Assembly: GCA_963843535.1 (NCBI GenBank)
Contig: CAWJKU010000002.1
Coordinates: 434,001 to 498,000, forward strand
Length of the DNA: 64,000 bases
Source of the DNA: CAVUNY01 sp963843535
GTDB lineage: Bacteria; Chloroflexota; Anaerolineae; Anaerolineales; Anaerolineaceae
Direction of reading: 5' to 3'
Part shown: positions 51,191-60,435 of the stretch, piece by piece
Layout of the letters: every line of letters starts with the position of its first letter
How positions within the stretch are numbered: the stretch's first letter is position 1
The notes under the pieces: model-generated
Databases searched by the model: none
Seen by the model: only the letters and a program-made list of their open reading frames with translations
Told to the model about the DNA's origin: nothing
Position numbers and translations under genes: made by a program

Positions 51191-53416
51191 ATGAATATTG
51201 AAAGCTTGATGGAAGCGCTGCCTGAAATCTATTCACCGTATGACCGCGAACAAATCCAGCATGCCTACCGTTTTGCTGAAAAGGCGCATGAAGGCCAAAA
51301 ACGCGCGTCAGGCGAACCCTACATTACCCACTGTGTGGCGGTAGCTTCTATCCTGGCTGAAATGCGCGTCCCCCCCGCAGTGGTGGTTGCCGGTGTGCTG
51401 CACGACACGGTTGAAGATACCCCGGTCACGCTGGAGAAAATCCGCGAGGATTTCGGCGATGAAGTTGCCACGATGGTAGACGGCGTCACGAAATTGACCC
51501 ATCTCCCCAGGGTCACCCGCGGCGACCAGCATTTTGAAGATGTCCTGGATATCGATGCGGAAACGATGGATCCCGAAGAGGAGCCGGCACTGGCAATCGC
51601 TGAACCGCGTGGCGACCGCCGGAGAGAGCTGCGCAACGAAACCCTGCGCAAGACATTCCTCGCGATGGGGGAAGATATTCGCGTGGTTTTGGTCAAGCTG
51701 GCTGACCGCCTGCATAATATGCGTACGCTGGGTTACATGCCCGAAGCCAAGCGGAAACGCATCGCCCAGGAGACACTCGACATTTTTGCTCCGCTCGCTA
51801 ACCGTTTGGGGATCTGGCGGATCAAATGGGAGCTCGAGGATCTATCATTCAGGTACGTAAATTCCGAAAAATATAGGGAGATCGCCGAAAATCTCTCTGA
51901 GCGCCGTTCTGACCGTGAAAAACAGGTAGATGAGATTGTTGAACACCTGTATCAGGTGCTGGAAACGGTTGGGGTGAATGCAGAAATCACCGGGCGCCCC
52001 AAGCACATCTATTCGATCTATCGAAAGATGGTGGAAAAAGGCAAGACTTTCGATATGGTCCGCGATTTACGCGGCGTCCGCCTGATTGTGCCAGATATTC
52101 CAGGATGTTATTCTGCGCTTGGTGTGATTCACACTCGCTGGCGGCCAATTCCCCACGAATTCGACGATTATATAGCCGCACCAAAAGACAATTTCTACCA
52201 ATCGCTGCACACCGCTGTGATTTATGACGACGGCAAACCCCTCGAAGTACAGATTCGCACCCCTGAAATGAATCAGAATGCGGAATACGGGATTGCCGCG
52301 CACTGGCGGTATAAAGAGAAGGGGATGAAAGGGGGAGAATATGAACAGCGCATAAATTGGCTGCGCAAGGTGATGGAGTGGCGCCAGGAAGTACAGGATG
52401 CGCAGGAATTCGTCGATGGGATGAAGACTGACGTCTTTCAAGACCGGGTGTATGTATTCACGCCCCGGGGCGATATTATTGATCTTCCCACCGGCTCAAC
52501 CGCGATTGATTTTGCTTACCACGTCCATACTGAAATCGGTCACCGCTGCCGGGGTGTAAAAATCAATGGCAAACTGGTGACATTGGATTATCAGCTTAGG
52601 ACCGGAGACCAGGTCGAAATCCTTACAGCCAAGCAAGGCGGACCCAGCCGTGATTGGTTAAATCCAAATCTTGGATTAGTAGCAACGCAGCGGGCTCGTT
52701 CCAAAATTCGCCAGTGGTTTAAGTGGCAGGATCGCGAACAGAATCTTACGCAAGGCAAAGCCCTTCTGGATCGTGAGTTCCGCCGGCTGGGCATCAGCGG
52801 GATCGACCTTGAAAAGCTTGCGCGCCAGTTTGAAAGCAAGAATGTTGAGGAGCTTTATGTTGGGGTCGGTTGCGGCGATATCTCCCTGGGAAAAATTATC
52901 AATACACTGGTAGAATTGGAACCCGCAAAGGATCCTTTCTTTGAGTTACATCCCGCCACAGAAACCACAGATGATGGTAATGCTGTCACTGTTTTAGGCC
53001 TGAAAGGTTTACTGACGGTATTTGCTCGCTGCTGCAATCCCACACCAGGCGATCCGATCATCGGATACATCACCCGGGGACGCGGAGCAACCATCCATCG
53101 TCAGGATTGTCCCAACATACTGCGCAATAATGAACAAGAACGAATTGTAAAAGTCTCCTGGGGCGAAGCTCAAAAGACTTATCCAATAGCAGTATTAATC
53201 AAAGCGTACGATCGTCAGGGTTTAATGGGGGATATCTACAACGTCTTAAATAACGAGGGTGTAAATTTGATTAATTTTAATTTAAAGGTTACACACAACC
53301 TGGCAGCGATAAATATCGTAGTAGAAGTTAACGACATTGCTCAACTAAGTCGGATTCTGACAAAAATCGAAAACTTACCCAATGTGATGGAAGCAAACCG
53401 ATTAAAAGCAGGGTGA
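51191..53416 (+). CDS. bifunctional-type (p)ppGpp synthetase/hydrolase (Rel/SpoT homologue)
   Basis: A full-length RSH of 741 residues. The hydrolase domain has the HD pair in VLHDTVEDTPVTLE. The synthetase domain has GRPKHIYSIYRKM, LRGVRLIV and FDDYIAAPKDNFYQSLHTAV. A TGS domain (VYVFTPRGDIIDLPTGSTAIDF), a Cys/His zinc-finger-like segment (RCCNPTPGD...HRQDCPN) and a C-terminal ACT domain complete it. Both catalytic halves look intact, so it should make and degrade the stringent alarmone. The reading frame extends upstream into the repeat, but the ATG at 51191 gives the family start. Confidence 0.94.
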   Translation: MNIESLMEALPEIYSPYDREQIQHAYRFAEKAHEGQKRASGEPYITHCVAVASILAEMRVPPAVVVAGVLHDTVEDTPVTLEKIREDFGDEVATMVDGVTKLTHLPRVTRGDQHFEDVLDIDAETMDPEEEPALAIAEPRGDRRRELRNETLRKTFLAMGEDIRVVLVKLADRLHNMRTLGYMPEAKRKRIAQETLDIFAPLANRLGIWRIKWELEDLSFRYVNSEKYREIAENLSERRSDREKQVDEIVEHLYQVLETVGVNAEITGRPKHIYSIYRKMVEKGKTFDMVRDLRGVRLIVPDIPGCYSALGVIHTRWRPIPHEFDDYIAAPKDNFYQSLHTAVIYDDGKPLEVQIRTPEMNQNAEYGIAAHWRYKEKGMKGGEYEQRINWLRKVMEWRQEVQDAQEFVDGMKTDVFQDRVYVFTPRGDIIDLPTGSTAIDFAYHVHTEIGHRCRGVKINGKLVTLDYQLRTGDQVEILTAKQGGPSRDWLNPNLGLVATQRARSKIRQWFKWQDREQNLTQGKALLDREFRRLGISGIDLEKLARQFESKNVEELYVGVGCGDISLGKIINTLVELEPAKDPFFELHPATETTDDGNAVTVLGLKGLLTVFARCCNPTPGDPIIGYITRGRGATIHRQDCPNILRNNEQERIVKVSWGEAQKTYPIAVLIKAYDRQGLMGDIYNVLNNEGVNLINFNLKVTHNLAAINIVVEVNDIAQLSRILTKIENLPNVMEANRLKAG

Positions 53417-53455
53417 AGAAGATTGTTTTTACCCGTCATACTAAAGGATTCTCAA

Positions 53456-54721
53456 ATGCCTGATCTTCTTCCTGTAAAAGAGGCTGTCAAACGAATGCTT
53501 GACCGGTTTCTACCTGTTCCCGAGGAGATCATCCCATTGGAGCGCGCTGCTGGGGCTGTACTCGCCCAGAATATCACCTCTGAAATCGAACTGCCTCCCT
53601 TTACCAACTCCGGTATGGATGGATTTGCGGTGATTTCACAGGATACCGCGAAGGCTACTACCAAGCAGCCCGTAGAACTTACGGTTATTCTGGATATACC
53701 TGCGGGTTCCGTTCCAGATACGGAAGTTAAACCCGGTCAATCCGCCAGAATCATGACAGGCGCCATGCTGCCTGAGGGTGCGAATGCAGTCGTTCCCATT
53801 GAAGATACGAATTTCAATGGAGCGAGCGTAGATGTGCCTTTACCGGCAACCGTGCTGATCTTCTATCCCGCCAAAAAAGGGGCGTATTTGCGGACCCAGG
53901 GGCAGGATCTTCAAAAAGGTGAAACTGTTCTGAAAAAAGGTAGCCGTCTGACACCGCAAGCCGTGGGAATGCTGGCTACCTTAGGCTTGGCAACCGTCAA
54001 GGTATATCGTAAACCCCGGATCGCCCTGCTATCGAGCGGTGATGAGCTGATATCTCCATCCGAAGCACTTAGGCCGGGGAAGATACGCGACTCAAATTCC
54101 TATACCCTTGCAGCTTTGTGCGAGCAGTATGGAGCTGAGGTTATTCGCCTGGGGACAGTACCCGACAATCCAGACTTAATCCGCGAACGGTTGGAAATCG
54201 CCATTGATCGATCTGTCGATCTTATCCTTACTTCCGCGGGCGTCAGTGTCGGCGCTTTCGATTATGTGCGTTCGGTGATCGAGCAAAATGGGAATCTGGC
54301 TTTCTGGCGAGTGAATATGCGTCCTGGAAAACCGGTGGCCTTTGGATCATACCGCGGCATCCCCTTGATCGGGCTGCCGGGAAACCCGGTTTCAGCTTTT
54401 GTCGGTTTCCAGGTTCTGATGGTTCCAGTTCTCAGCCGGCTGAGCGGGGAAACCCTCCTGCAGCGTCGAATAGCCAGCGTAATACTGGATGAAGCCATTG
54501 AATCGGATGGACGTGAAAGCTATTTACGGGCTATCTTGTCAGAAAAATGTGGTAAAATCACAGCCACTCTGGCAGGACATCAAGGATCGGGGAATCTGTT
54601 TTCACTCGTCAAAGCACATGCTCTCATCATCATTCCAGCTGGTATTACTTCACTTCAGGCAGGAACTGAAGTTGAGGCCTGGATTCTGGACGATAGCTGG
54701 TTAAATCATGAAAAAGCCTGA
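53456..54721 (+). CDS. moeA: molybdopterin molybdenumtransferase MoeA
   Basis: MoeA inserts molybdate into adenylated molybdopterin. Of 421 residues, the N-terminal domain has PPFTNSGMDGFAV and the MoCF domain has ALLSSGDEL, DSNSYTLAALCEQYG, TSAGVSVGAFDYV and GLPGNPVSAFVGF. The ATG at 53456 has AAGGA 8 bases upstream; the longer frame from 53423 starts with a TTG and lacks support. It lies 39 bases after the Rel/SpoT gene and its end overlaps the VKOR-like gene by 14 bases. It implies molybdo- or tungsto-enzymes elsewhere in the genome. Confidence 0.93.
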   Translation: MPDLLPVKEAVKRMLDRFLPVPEEIIPLERAAGAVLAQNITSEIELPPFTNSGMDGFAVISQDTAKATTKQPVELTVILDIPAGSVPDTEVKPGQSARIMTGAMLPEGANAVVPIEDTNFNGASVDVPLPATVLIFYPAKKGAYLRTQGQDLQKGETVLKKGSRLTPQAVGMLATLGLATVKVYRKPRIALLSSGDELISPSEALRPGKIRDSNSYTLAALCEQYGAEVIRLGTVPDNPDLIRERLEIAIDRSVDLILTSAGVSVGAFDYVRSVIEQNGNLAFWRVNMRPGKPVAFGSYRGIPLIGLPGNPVSAFVGFQVLMVPVLSRLSGETLLQRRIASVILDEAIESDGRESYLRAILSEKCGKITATLAGHQGSGNLFSLVKAHALIIIPAGITSLQAGTEVEAWILDDSWLNHEKA

Positions 54722-55145
54722 AACTTTCATTGATTGGCTTTTTATTATTTTTGCATCGATCGGTCTGGTAGACTCGTTATATCTGATCTGGATTAAGATT
54801 TCCAATGATAAGGTTTACTGCCTGCCGGGACTTGGTGATTGTTGGACAGTGAACACCAGCCAGTACTCGCAAGTTTTAGGAATCCCCATTTCGGTATTTG
54901 GCGCTATCGGTTTTTTAGTAATCCTTTTGCTTGCATTATTCAAGGATCGAAATAAGTTTGTCCATGCCAACCAGGTTACATTATTGTTTGGTATAACTCT
55001 TGCAGGTTTCTTATATTCGATCTACCTTACATACCTGGAACTCTTTGTAATTAATGCAATTTGCCCGTTTTGTGTTTTTTCGGCAATTTCGATGACCATC
55101 TTATTTGTTATTTCTGTTGTTCGCCTGGTAAAAAGCCAGGTATAG
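54708..55145 (+). CDS. vitamin K epoxide reductase (VKOR)-family membrane protein
   Basis: A 145-residue membrane protein with four transmembrane helices (about 9-30, 55-77, 90-108, 118-140). The active-site CxxC is AICPFCVF, in the last helix, and the loop pair is YCLPGLGDCW. VKOR homologues pass electrons from periplasmic disulfide-forming proteins to quinone. No thioredoxin domain is fused and no partner lies nearby. It overlaps moeA by 14 bases. Confidence 0.9.
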   Translation: MKKPETFIDWLFIIFASIGLVDSLYLIWIKISNDKVYCLPGLGDCWTVNTSQYSQVLGIPISVFGAIGFLVILLLALFKDRNKFVHANQVTLLFGITLAGFLYSIYLTYLELFVINAICPFCVFSAISMTILFVISVVRLVKSQV

Positions 55146-55169
55146 CCTAGCCAGATTCAGGAGGAGAAA

Positions 55170-55406
55170 ATGCCAAGAATTCGTTGTCATTACCTGGACT
55201 GCGCATTCCTGGATGATGGATTTTGCAGCGCTGCCGCGGTTGAAATAGACCCGGACAACGGTTGTAAAACATATTCCCCATCCGCAGAAGCCAGCCAGGA
55301 AGATGAATGGGATGACGAGGAAGAGCTCGAAGAATGGGAAGAGCTGGAAGACGAAGAAGAAGAAGATGATGATCTTTGGGCAGACGCAGAAGAAGAAGAG
55401 TACTAA
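55170..55406 (+). CDS. small four-cysteine protein with an acidic tail, DUF1540-like
   Basis: A 78-residue protein. The first 35 residues hold four Cys (RCHYLDCAFLDDGFCSAA...GCKTY) in a spacing like DUF1540. The remaining half is almost all Glu and Asp with a few Trp (EEELEEWEELEDEEEEDDD). AGGAGG before the ATG is strong, so it is surely translated. The cysteines probably bind zinc. Function is unknown. It comes 24 bases after the VKOR gene. Confidence 0.75.
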   Translation: MPRIRCHYLDCAFLDDGFCSAAAVEIDPDNGCKTYSPSAEASQEDEWDDEEELEEWEELEDEEEEDDDLWADAEEEEY

Positions 55407-55484
55407 ACTCGGAAATTTGGCGTTCTAAATTTTTCGTTTCTCCTTCAGATCCGAGCTTCTTCATAAGGGTTTAGTCATTTTAAT

Positions 55485-55524
55485 AAAAGACCTGCTCCTG
55501 GTATATCCGGGCAGGTCTTTTTTC
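55485..55524 (+). terminator. Rho-independent terminator
   Basis: AAAGACCTGC (55486-55495) pairs with GCAGGTCTTT (55511-55520), followed by TTT. It closes the operon from the Rel/SpoT gene to the acidic protein. The 170 bases after it, up to 55694, show nothing further that I can support. Confidence 0.85.
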
Positions 55525-55694
55525 ATAAATCCTCACATTAATGACATTCTTCCACATAATTTATGATTTATTATCATAGAAAGCAGGGGGAGCGTCGGTT
55601 AGGATAGGTAGACAGCCTTATCTGACAATTACCCGTCAACTCTCAATGCTTTTATTTTTCTCATAATGCATGCTCTTTTTCAGGAGTTAACTAA

Positions 55695-56783
55695 ATGAAG
55701 CGGATATCACGCCGAAAATTGATCCAACAGTCGCTTACCGGTGTTGGCGTTTTGACAATGAGCCAAATACTTTCTGGATGCCAGACGCAGGATACCCCGA
55801 CCGCATTCCCCACCAAAACAACCGTTCCCCCGGCAATACCAACCTCTCCCGAGGTTATCCCAAGCCAATCGAGTCCCACCGCTCAACCTGCTACCGCGAA
55901 ACCATCTGTGACTGTGCCTCCCAGCCCAATCGCGACCTCCACGATTACCAGTTCTCCAACAAAAGTGACCCCGCCCGAGATGGTTGTGGCGCGAGGAGCT
56001 GATCCCACAGAATTGGTCCGCCAGGCAATGGCAGCCATGGGCGGGATGAACCAGTTTATAAAAAATGGCGCGAAAGTTGTCATTAAGCCAAATATTTGTG
56101 TGGCTTATGGGGAATACGAAAACGCATATACCACCAATCCCTGGGTGGTTGGAGCACTGGTTAAACTGTGTTTTGAAGCAGGCGCAGCCAGCGTGCATGT
56201 CATGGATTTTCCATTCAACGGAACCGCTGCTTCAGCCTACAAAAAAAGCAGCATCGAAGGCCAGGTCTTGGAGAACGGCGGTGAAATGGTGCTGATGACC
56301 GGATATAAATATGTCCAGACCACGATCCCGGCTGGAAAAGAAATAAAAAAAGTGGGAATTTATGATGAAATCCTTAAAGCCGATGCCCTGATCAATGTCC
56401 CGATTGCCAAACATCACAGCCTGGCAGGGTTGACTCTGGCGATGAAAAATTTATTAGGTGTTGTCGACAACCGCATGAATTTCCACCCGAATTTTTCACA
56501 GCGCTTGCCGGACCTTGCAACGATCGTTATTCCGGTATTAAACGTAGTTGATGCTGTCCGAATCCTGACAAATTCCGGCCCGGCTTCTGGCACAAAAGAT
56601 GACGTCAAGAAGCTGGATACGATCATAATCACTCAAGATATCGTTGCCGCTGATGCTTACGCGACAACCCTTTTTGGCAAGAAACCTGAAGACCTGAAAC
56701 ATATTTCAGCTGCTGCCGAACGGAAAATAGGACGGATGGACATCAGCAATCTCAGGATAGCGGAGATAAAGGTTGGCGGCTAG
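55695..56783 (+). CDS. DUF362 protein, Tat-type lipoprotein
   Basis: A 362-residue exported protein. The N-terminus has a twin-Arg (SRRKLIQQS) and a lipobox LSGC (Cys about 29), then about 65 residues of Thr/Pro/Ser-rich linker. The DUF362 domain follows (VVIKPNICVAYGEYENAYTTNPWVV, INVPIAKHHSLAGLTLAMKNLLGVVD). The twin-Arg signal suggests a folded, cofactor-bearing protein exported by Tat and anchored by lipid. The next gene, a polyferredoxin, overlaps it, so the two probably form one electron-transfer unit. CAGGAG lies 7 bases before the ATG. Confidence 0.88.
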   Translation: MKRISRRKLIQQSLTGVGVLTMSQILSGCQTQDTPTAFPTKTTVPPAIPTSPEVIPSQSSPTAQPATAKPSVTVPPSPIATSTITSSPTKVTPPEMVVARGADPTELVRQAMAAMGGMNQFIKNGAKVVIKPNICVAYGEYENAYTTNPWVVGALVKLCFEAGAASVHVMDFPFNGTAASAYKKSSIEGQVLENGGEMVLMTGYKYVQTTIPAGKEIKKVGIYDEILKADALINVPIAKHHSLAGLTLAMKNLLGVVDNRMNFHPNFSQRLPDLATIVIPVLNVVDAVRILTNSGPASGTKDDVKKLDTIIITQDIVAADAYATTLFGKKPEDLKHISAAAERKIGRMDISNLRIAEIKVGG

Positions 56784-58338
56784 CAAATCGCTCCAAAAAA
56801 ACAAGCGCCGCTCTTTTCATTGGACATGGGTACATTCTCGAAAACTGGTCCAGGTTCTCGCTTTATTGCTGTTTATGGCATTCTTTCTGCAATCGCGCCC
56901 GGATGGCTGGCCTGGGGATTGGATCAATATTCCCATGCGTCTGGATCCATTAGCGGTCCTGGCGCATCTATTCTCCAGTAAAACCTTCCTGGCTGGATCG
57001 AGCCTGGCGATTATCACCATCCTTCTCACGCTCACAGCAGGCCGCGCCTGGTGTGGCTGGCTTTGCCCGTTAGGGACCATTCTGGATATGATTACCCCCA
57101 CAAGGAGAAAGGATGCGGTTGAGCCGGCAGAAAAGTGGCGCGTGGTCAAGTATGGAATCTTGATTACTACCCTGACTGCAGCTTTGTTTGGCAACCTGAC
57201 ATTGTTAATTCTTGACCCGCTCACCATCCTATTCCGCAGCTTGACGATTGCCATTTGGCCTGGGCTCGACTACATCTTCACCTCCTCGCAGGCAGCGCTT
57301 TACCAGATCCCCTTCCTTTCCGATCCAATTTCATCTCTGGATACCTGGCTGCGGCCCTATATCTTGCCGCCGACGCCTATATATAGCCGCGATGCATGGG
57401 TATACCTGCTGGTGTTTGCCGGTGTGGTGGCATTGAATTGGGTGGCGCCCCGTTTTTGGTGCCGCTATTTGTGCCCCCTGGGCGCCTTGCTGGGGCTGCT
57501 CAGTAAATTTGCTTTATTTCGGCGGATCGTTAGTGAAGATTGCCGAAATTGCGGAATTTGTTCCTCAAAATGCCCCACCGGCACCATTGATCCTGACCGA
57601 GGATACAACAGCGATCCCAGCGAGTGCACAATGTGCATGGAATGCCTGGGTGCCTGCCCGCGCAGCTCGATAAAATTTACCCCAGGGTTCAAACCTGCTG
57701 CCTGGCAAAAATACGATCCCAGCCGGAGAGTTGCGCTCAGTTCAATTGGACTCGCCGTGGCCGGCGTTGCCGTATTGGGCAGTGATCACCGCAGCCAGCA
57801 TGATTCCCTTTACCTCATCCGTCCGCCTGGTGGACGTGAGAATAACCTGACCTCAATCTGCATCCGCTGCGGCGAATGCATGCGAGCCTGCCCCACTGGT
57901 GGGCTTCAACCAGCTTTATTGGAGGGGGGATTAGAAAACCTCTGGACGCCCATTCTCATCCCGAGAATTGGCTACTGTGATTATTCTTGTAATGCCTGTG
58001 GTCAGGTGTGCCCTGTTCAGGCCATACCTGCGTTGAGCCTGGAGATTAAACGGGAAACCCCCATTGGCCGCGCATATATTGACCAGAACCGGTGCATCGC
58101 CTGGGCGGATCACACCGATTGTATCGTATGCGAGGAAATGTGCCCTGTTGCTGACAAGGCAATAAAATTGACCCCTACTGAATTTGTAAAGGAAGATGGG
58201 ACCACAGTTATAGTTCAGCTGCCTGTCGTTCACCGCGAACGCTGCATTGGGTGCGGAGTTTGCGAATACAAATGCCCCGTTAATGGTCATGCGGCGATCC
58301 GGGTCACCGTAATGGAAACAGTCCAGCTATATTTTTGA
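56773..58338 (+). CDS. NapH/NosR-type membrane polyferredoxin
   Basis: A 521-residue protein with about five transmembrane helices in the first 260 residues. The two RxWCGWLCPLG / RFWCRYLCPLG motifs typical of NapH/NosR/CcoG proteins face the cytoplasm. The rest is a string of 4Fe-4S motifs: CGICSSKCP, CTMCMECLGACP, CIRCGECMRACP, CNACGQVCP, CIVCEEMCP and CIGCGVCEYKCP. The TTG at 56773 has GGAG about 7 bases upstream and overlaps the DUF362 stop. It probably carries electrons between the quinone pool and an exported partner. Confidence 0.85.
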   Translation: MAASKSLQKNKRRSFHWTWVHSRKLVQVLALLLFMAFFLQSRPDGWPGDWINIPMRLDPLAVLAHLFSSKTFLAGSSLAIITILLTLTAGRAWCGWLCPLGTILDMITPTRRKDAVEPAEKWRVVKYGILITTLTAALFGNLTLLILDPLTILFRSLTIAIWPGLDYIFTSSQAALYQIPFLSDPISSLDTWLRPYILPPTPIYSRDAWVYLLVFAGVVALNWVAPRFWCRYLCPLGALLGLLSKFALFRRIVSEDCRNCGICSSKCPTGTIDPDRGYNSDPSECTMCMECLGACPRSSIKFTPGFKPAAWQKYDPSRRVALSSIGLAVAGVAVLGSDHRSQHDSLYLIRPPGGRENNLTSICIRCGECMRACPTGGLQPALLEGGLENLWTPILIPRIGYCDYSCNACGQVCPVQAIPALSLEIKRETPIGRAYIDQNRCIAWADHTDCIVCEEMCPVADKAIKLTPTEFVKEDGTTVIVQLPVVHRERCIGCGVCEYKCPVNGHAAIRVTVMETVQLYF

Positions 58339-58368
58339 TGTTTTCATGAATTCAGGCATATATAACAA

Positions 58369-58400
58369 CTGAACCGCCAGGAATGGCGGTTCAGTGTTTT
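58369..58400. terminator. bidirectional terminator between convergent genes
   Basis: CTGAACCGCC (58369-58378) pairs with GGCGGTTCAG (58385-58394), followed by TGTTTT on the plus strand. Confidence 0.8.
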
Positions 58401-58416
58401 ATGGTTTGGTGTTAGG

Positions 58417-59397
58417 TTATATTCTTCGCTGGCTAATCGCAGTTCGAAAAGAAAATTTTTGGCGCAGCGAGCCAGCATCTACCCCAACCTTACTCACCGC
58501 CGATAATATTGATTGGTGGACTGCAAGGGTAAGCAAGGTCAGCTCTTCGTTGGCAATCTCTCCCACATTTTCCAGGAAGAAATACCAGAACGAACCTTTC
58601 CAGACATACCCGGCAATCAATGCCAGGACAGCTACAGGCATCAACCAGCTTAAGGTTCCAAAAACCCAATTGACGAAGAAAATCCCAAAATTGAACGTGC
58701 CTAGAGAATTCAAGAAAGAGGCTAGAAAGGCAATGGCTACTAATATCGCAATCATGCGCCAATTAGGCACGTGCTTGGTATACAGCGCCCAGTTCAGTGA
58801 GAGGTCATTCCCTCTATGGTTAATTTGAACCGTCACAGCCCCGCCCGGATTCCGGACAACCAGATATTCGTTTTTATTGAATTTACTTGAAAATTCTACT
58901 TTCTCCACCATCACCATCGGAATATCACGCGATTTTAAGCTTTCCACAAATTCTCTTTCCACTTCCGCGGCTTTTGACGCTTCTCCTGGCACGAGATCAG
59001 CCCAGCCATCCTTCCAGGCGCCTAACTGCTCCAGAGTTGGAGAGGTCCGTACAGGAGGTGGAGGCGGTGGATAAACTGCCTGTTTTTGGGGAGGCATATC
59101 TTGGGGTCGATACCCTTGTTGAGGAGCCCCCTGCTGCGGTGCGCCCTGCCAGCCTTGTTCCTGGGATGGTGCTACAGGCTGCGCGGGTATTGGGGCAACA
59201 GGGGTGGAAGCAGAGGGTTGGACAGGGGCACCATGTCCAACAACCGGCAAAACCGGCTCCGGTGAAACATTTGCATTGGAAGGCATCACAGGAGGTAGAA
59301 CAACTTGTACCAATGGTTTTCCACAAGATTGGCAGTATAGATTTGTTGCTGGATTTGGGGTTTGACAATTTTGACAGATAATGGTCTGAGCTTCCAT
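58417..59397 (-). CDS. zinc-ribbon, Pro/Gln-rich, membrane protein of unknown function
   Basis: A 326-residue protein. The N-terminus is a zinc ribbon (CQNCQTPNP...CQSCGKP). About 90 residues of Pro/Gln/Ala low complexity follow (PQQGAPQQGYRPQDMPPQKQ). A folded domain comes next, then two hydrophobic helices (about 217-240 and 247-270). Zinc ribbons with such a linker and membrane part are common in Chloroflexota but have no assigned function. The gene is divergent from the SpoU-like gene. Confidence 0.8.
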   Translation of the reverse strand: MEAQTIICQNCQTPNPATNLYCQSCGKPLVQVVLPPVMPSNANVSPEPVLPVVGHGAPVQPSASTPVAPIPAQPVAPSQEQGWQGAPQQGAPQQGYRPQDMPPQKQAVYPPPPPPVRTSPTLEQLGAWKDGWADLVPGEASKAAEVEREFVESLKSRDIPMVMVEKVEFSSKFNKNEYLVVRNPGGAVTVQINHRGNDLSLNWALYTKHVPNWRMIAILVAIAFLASFLNSLGTFNFGIFFVNWVFGTLSWLMPVAVLALIAGYVWKGSFWYFFLENVGEIANEELTLLTLAVHQSILSAVSKVGVDAGSLRQKFSFRTAISQRRI

Positions 59398-59539
59398 ATA
59401 AATTTTTCTCCTTGGAATCGGCCCATATCGAAGGATGATTTTGTCTTGATGGTCTTAATAACTTTACAACAAAGGATGTTAAAATGCAAATACCCTTCAT
59501 CAAGGCATCACTTAAGCTCCACGTCCTGGAAAACTGCTC

Positions 59540-60193
59540 ATGTGCCCAACACCCGATTACATTATTCGAGAATGCACTCGATCTTCCTGTCGATTTCGCT
59601 TCCCCGTAGAAAGATACAATAAACGCGCTCTCCTGTGCCCTAAATGCGGCGCTCCGGCCGATCTCGTCGCAGAGATACCACAATCCCCCAAATTTCCTGA
59701 AATCAAAATCCCTCATTCGATCATTCTGGATGCAATTCTGGACAATTTACGCAGTACTTTTAATGTCGGGGCTATTTTCCGTACGGCAGACAGTGTGGGT
59801 TTCCGCAATATATACCTATGCGGCATTACCCCCACCCCAGACCACCCGAAAATAAAAAAGACTGCCTTAGGAGCGGAATATACCATATCATGGGAATATC
59901 ACCGCAACAGCCTGGATGCAGCGCAGATGCGCAAAGAACAAGGGGCAGTTCTGTGGGCGCTGGAATACACCCCTCAATCCATTTCTTTATACCAGGCCAT
60001 CGGCGATATTCCCCGTTCTCCAGTAACGTTGGTCGTAGGCAATGAACGTGCAGGGATAGACCCAGGTCTTCTGGCTATGTGCGACCGTGTGGTATGGATT
60101 CCAATGCACGGTCAAAAAGAATCATTGAATGTCGCGGTCGCTTTCAGTATTGCAGCTTATACTTTACGGTATGCCCGTGAAATCACCCGATGA
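59540..60193 (+). CDS. SpoU/TrmH-family RNA methyltransferase with an N-terminal zinc ribbon
   Basis: A 217-residue SPOUT methyltransferase. The knot motifs are NLRSTFNVGAIFRTADSVG, VVGNERAGIDP and IPMHGQKESLNVAVAFSIA. The first 35 residues carry a four-Cys zinc ribbon (CTRSSCRF...CPKCGAP), absent from plain TrmH. It methylates ribose of tRNA or rRNA; the site is not known. A TAAAAT at 59480-59485 may be its -10. Confidence 0.88.
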   Translation: MCPTPDYIIRECTRSSCRFRFPVERYNKRALLCPKCGAPADLVAEIPQSPKFPEIKIPHSIILDAILDNLRSTFNVGAIFRTADSVGFRNIYLCGITPTPDHPKIKKTALGAEYTISWEYHRNSLDAAQMRKEQGAVLWALEYTPQSISLYQAIGDIPRSPVTLVVGNERAGIDPGLLAMCDRVVWIPMHGQKESLNVAVAFSIAAYTLRYAREITR

Positions 60194-60244
60194 ATTTCCT
60201 TGCATAACTGATTACTCAAAAATCCAAGAAATACTCAAAATCTA

Positions 60245-60272
60245 TTGCATTTTGGTAATTATCTGTTAGAAT
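60245..60272 (+). promoter_or_regulatory. promoter of the HtrA-like protease operon
   Basis: TTGCAT (60245-60250), a 16-base spacer and TAGAAT (60267-60272), with TG one base before the -10 hexamer. It leaves a leader of about 155 bases. Confidence 0.6.
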
Positions 60273-60279
60273 CATTATT

Positions 60280-60366
60280 GTCAGATGTCGAGGTGCCCCC
60301 CTCACCCCGGCGTCTGACGCTTTTAACCGCCCTAAAGACCGGCTATTACCTACCTGAATGGGGGGC
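60280..60366 (+). ncRNA. candidate structured 5' leader of the protease operon
   Basis: GTCAGA (60280-60285) pairs with TCTGAC (60313-60318), enclosing a C-rich loop, with CTTTT after it. In the loop GCCCCCC (60295-60301) can pair with GGGGGGC (60360-60366), which would form a pseudoknot. The leader is not coding. I match it to no known riboswitch class, so this is a proposal only. Confidence 0.35.
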
Positions 60367-60435
60367 GTAAATCACTACGCTTCCTGGTAAAGTGATCATT
60401 ATCAAATAGAAATGATCAAATCAGGAGGACAATAG

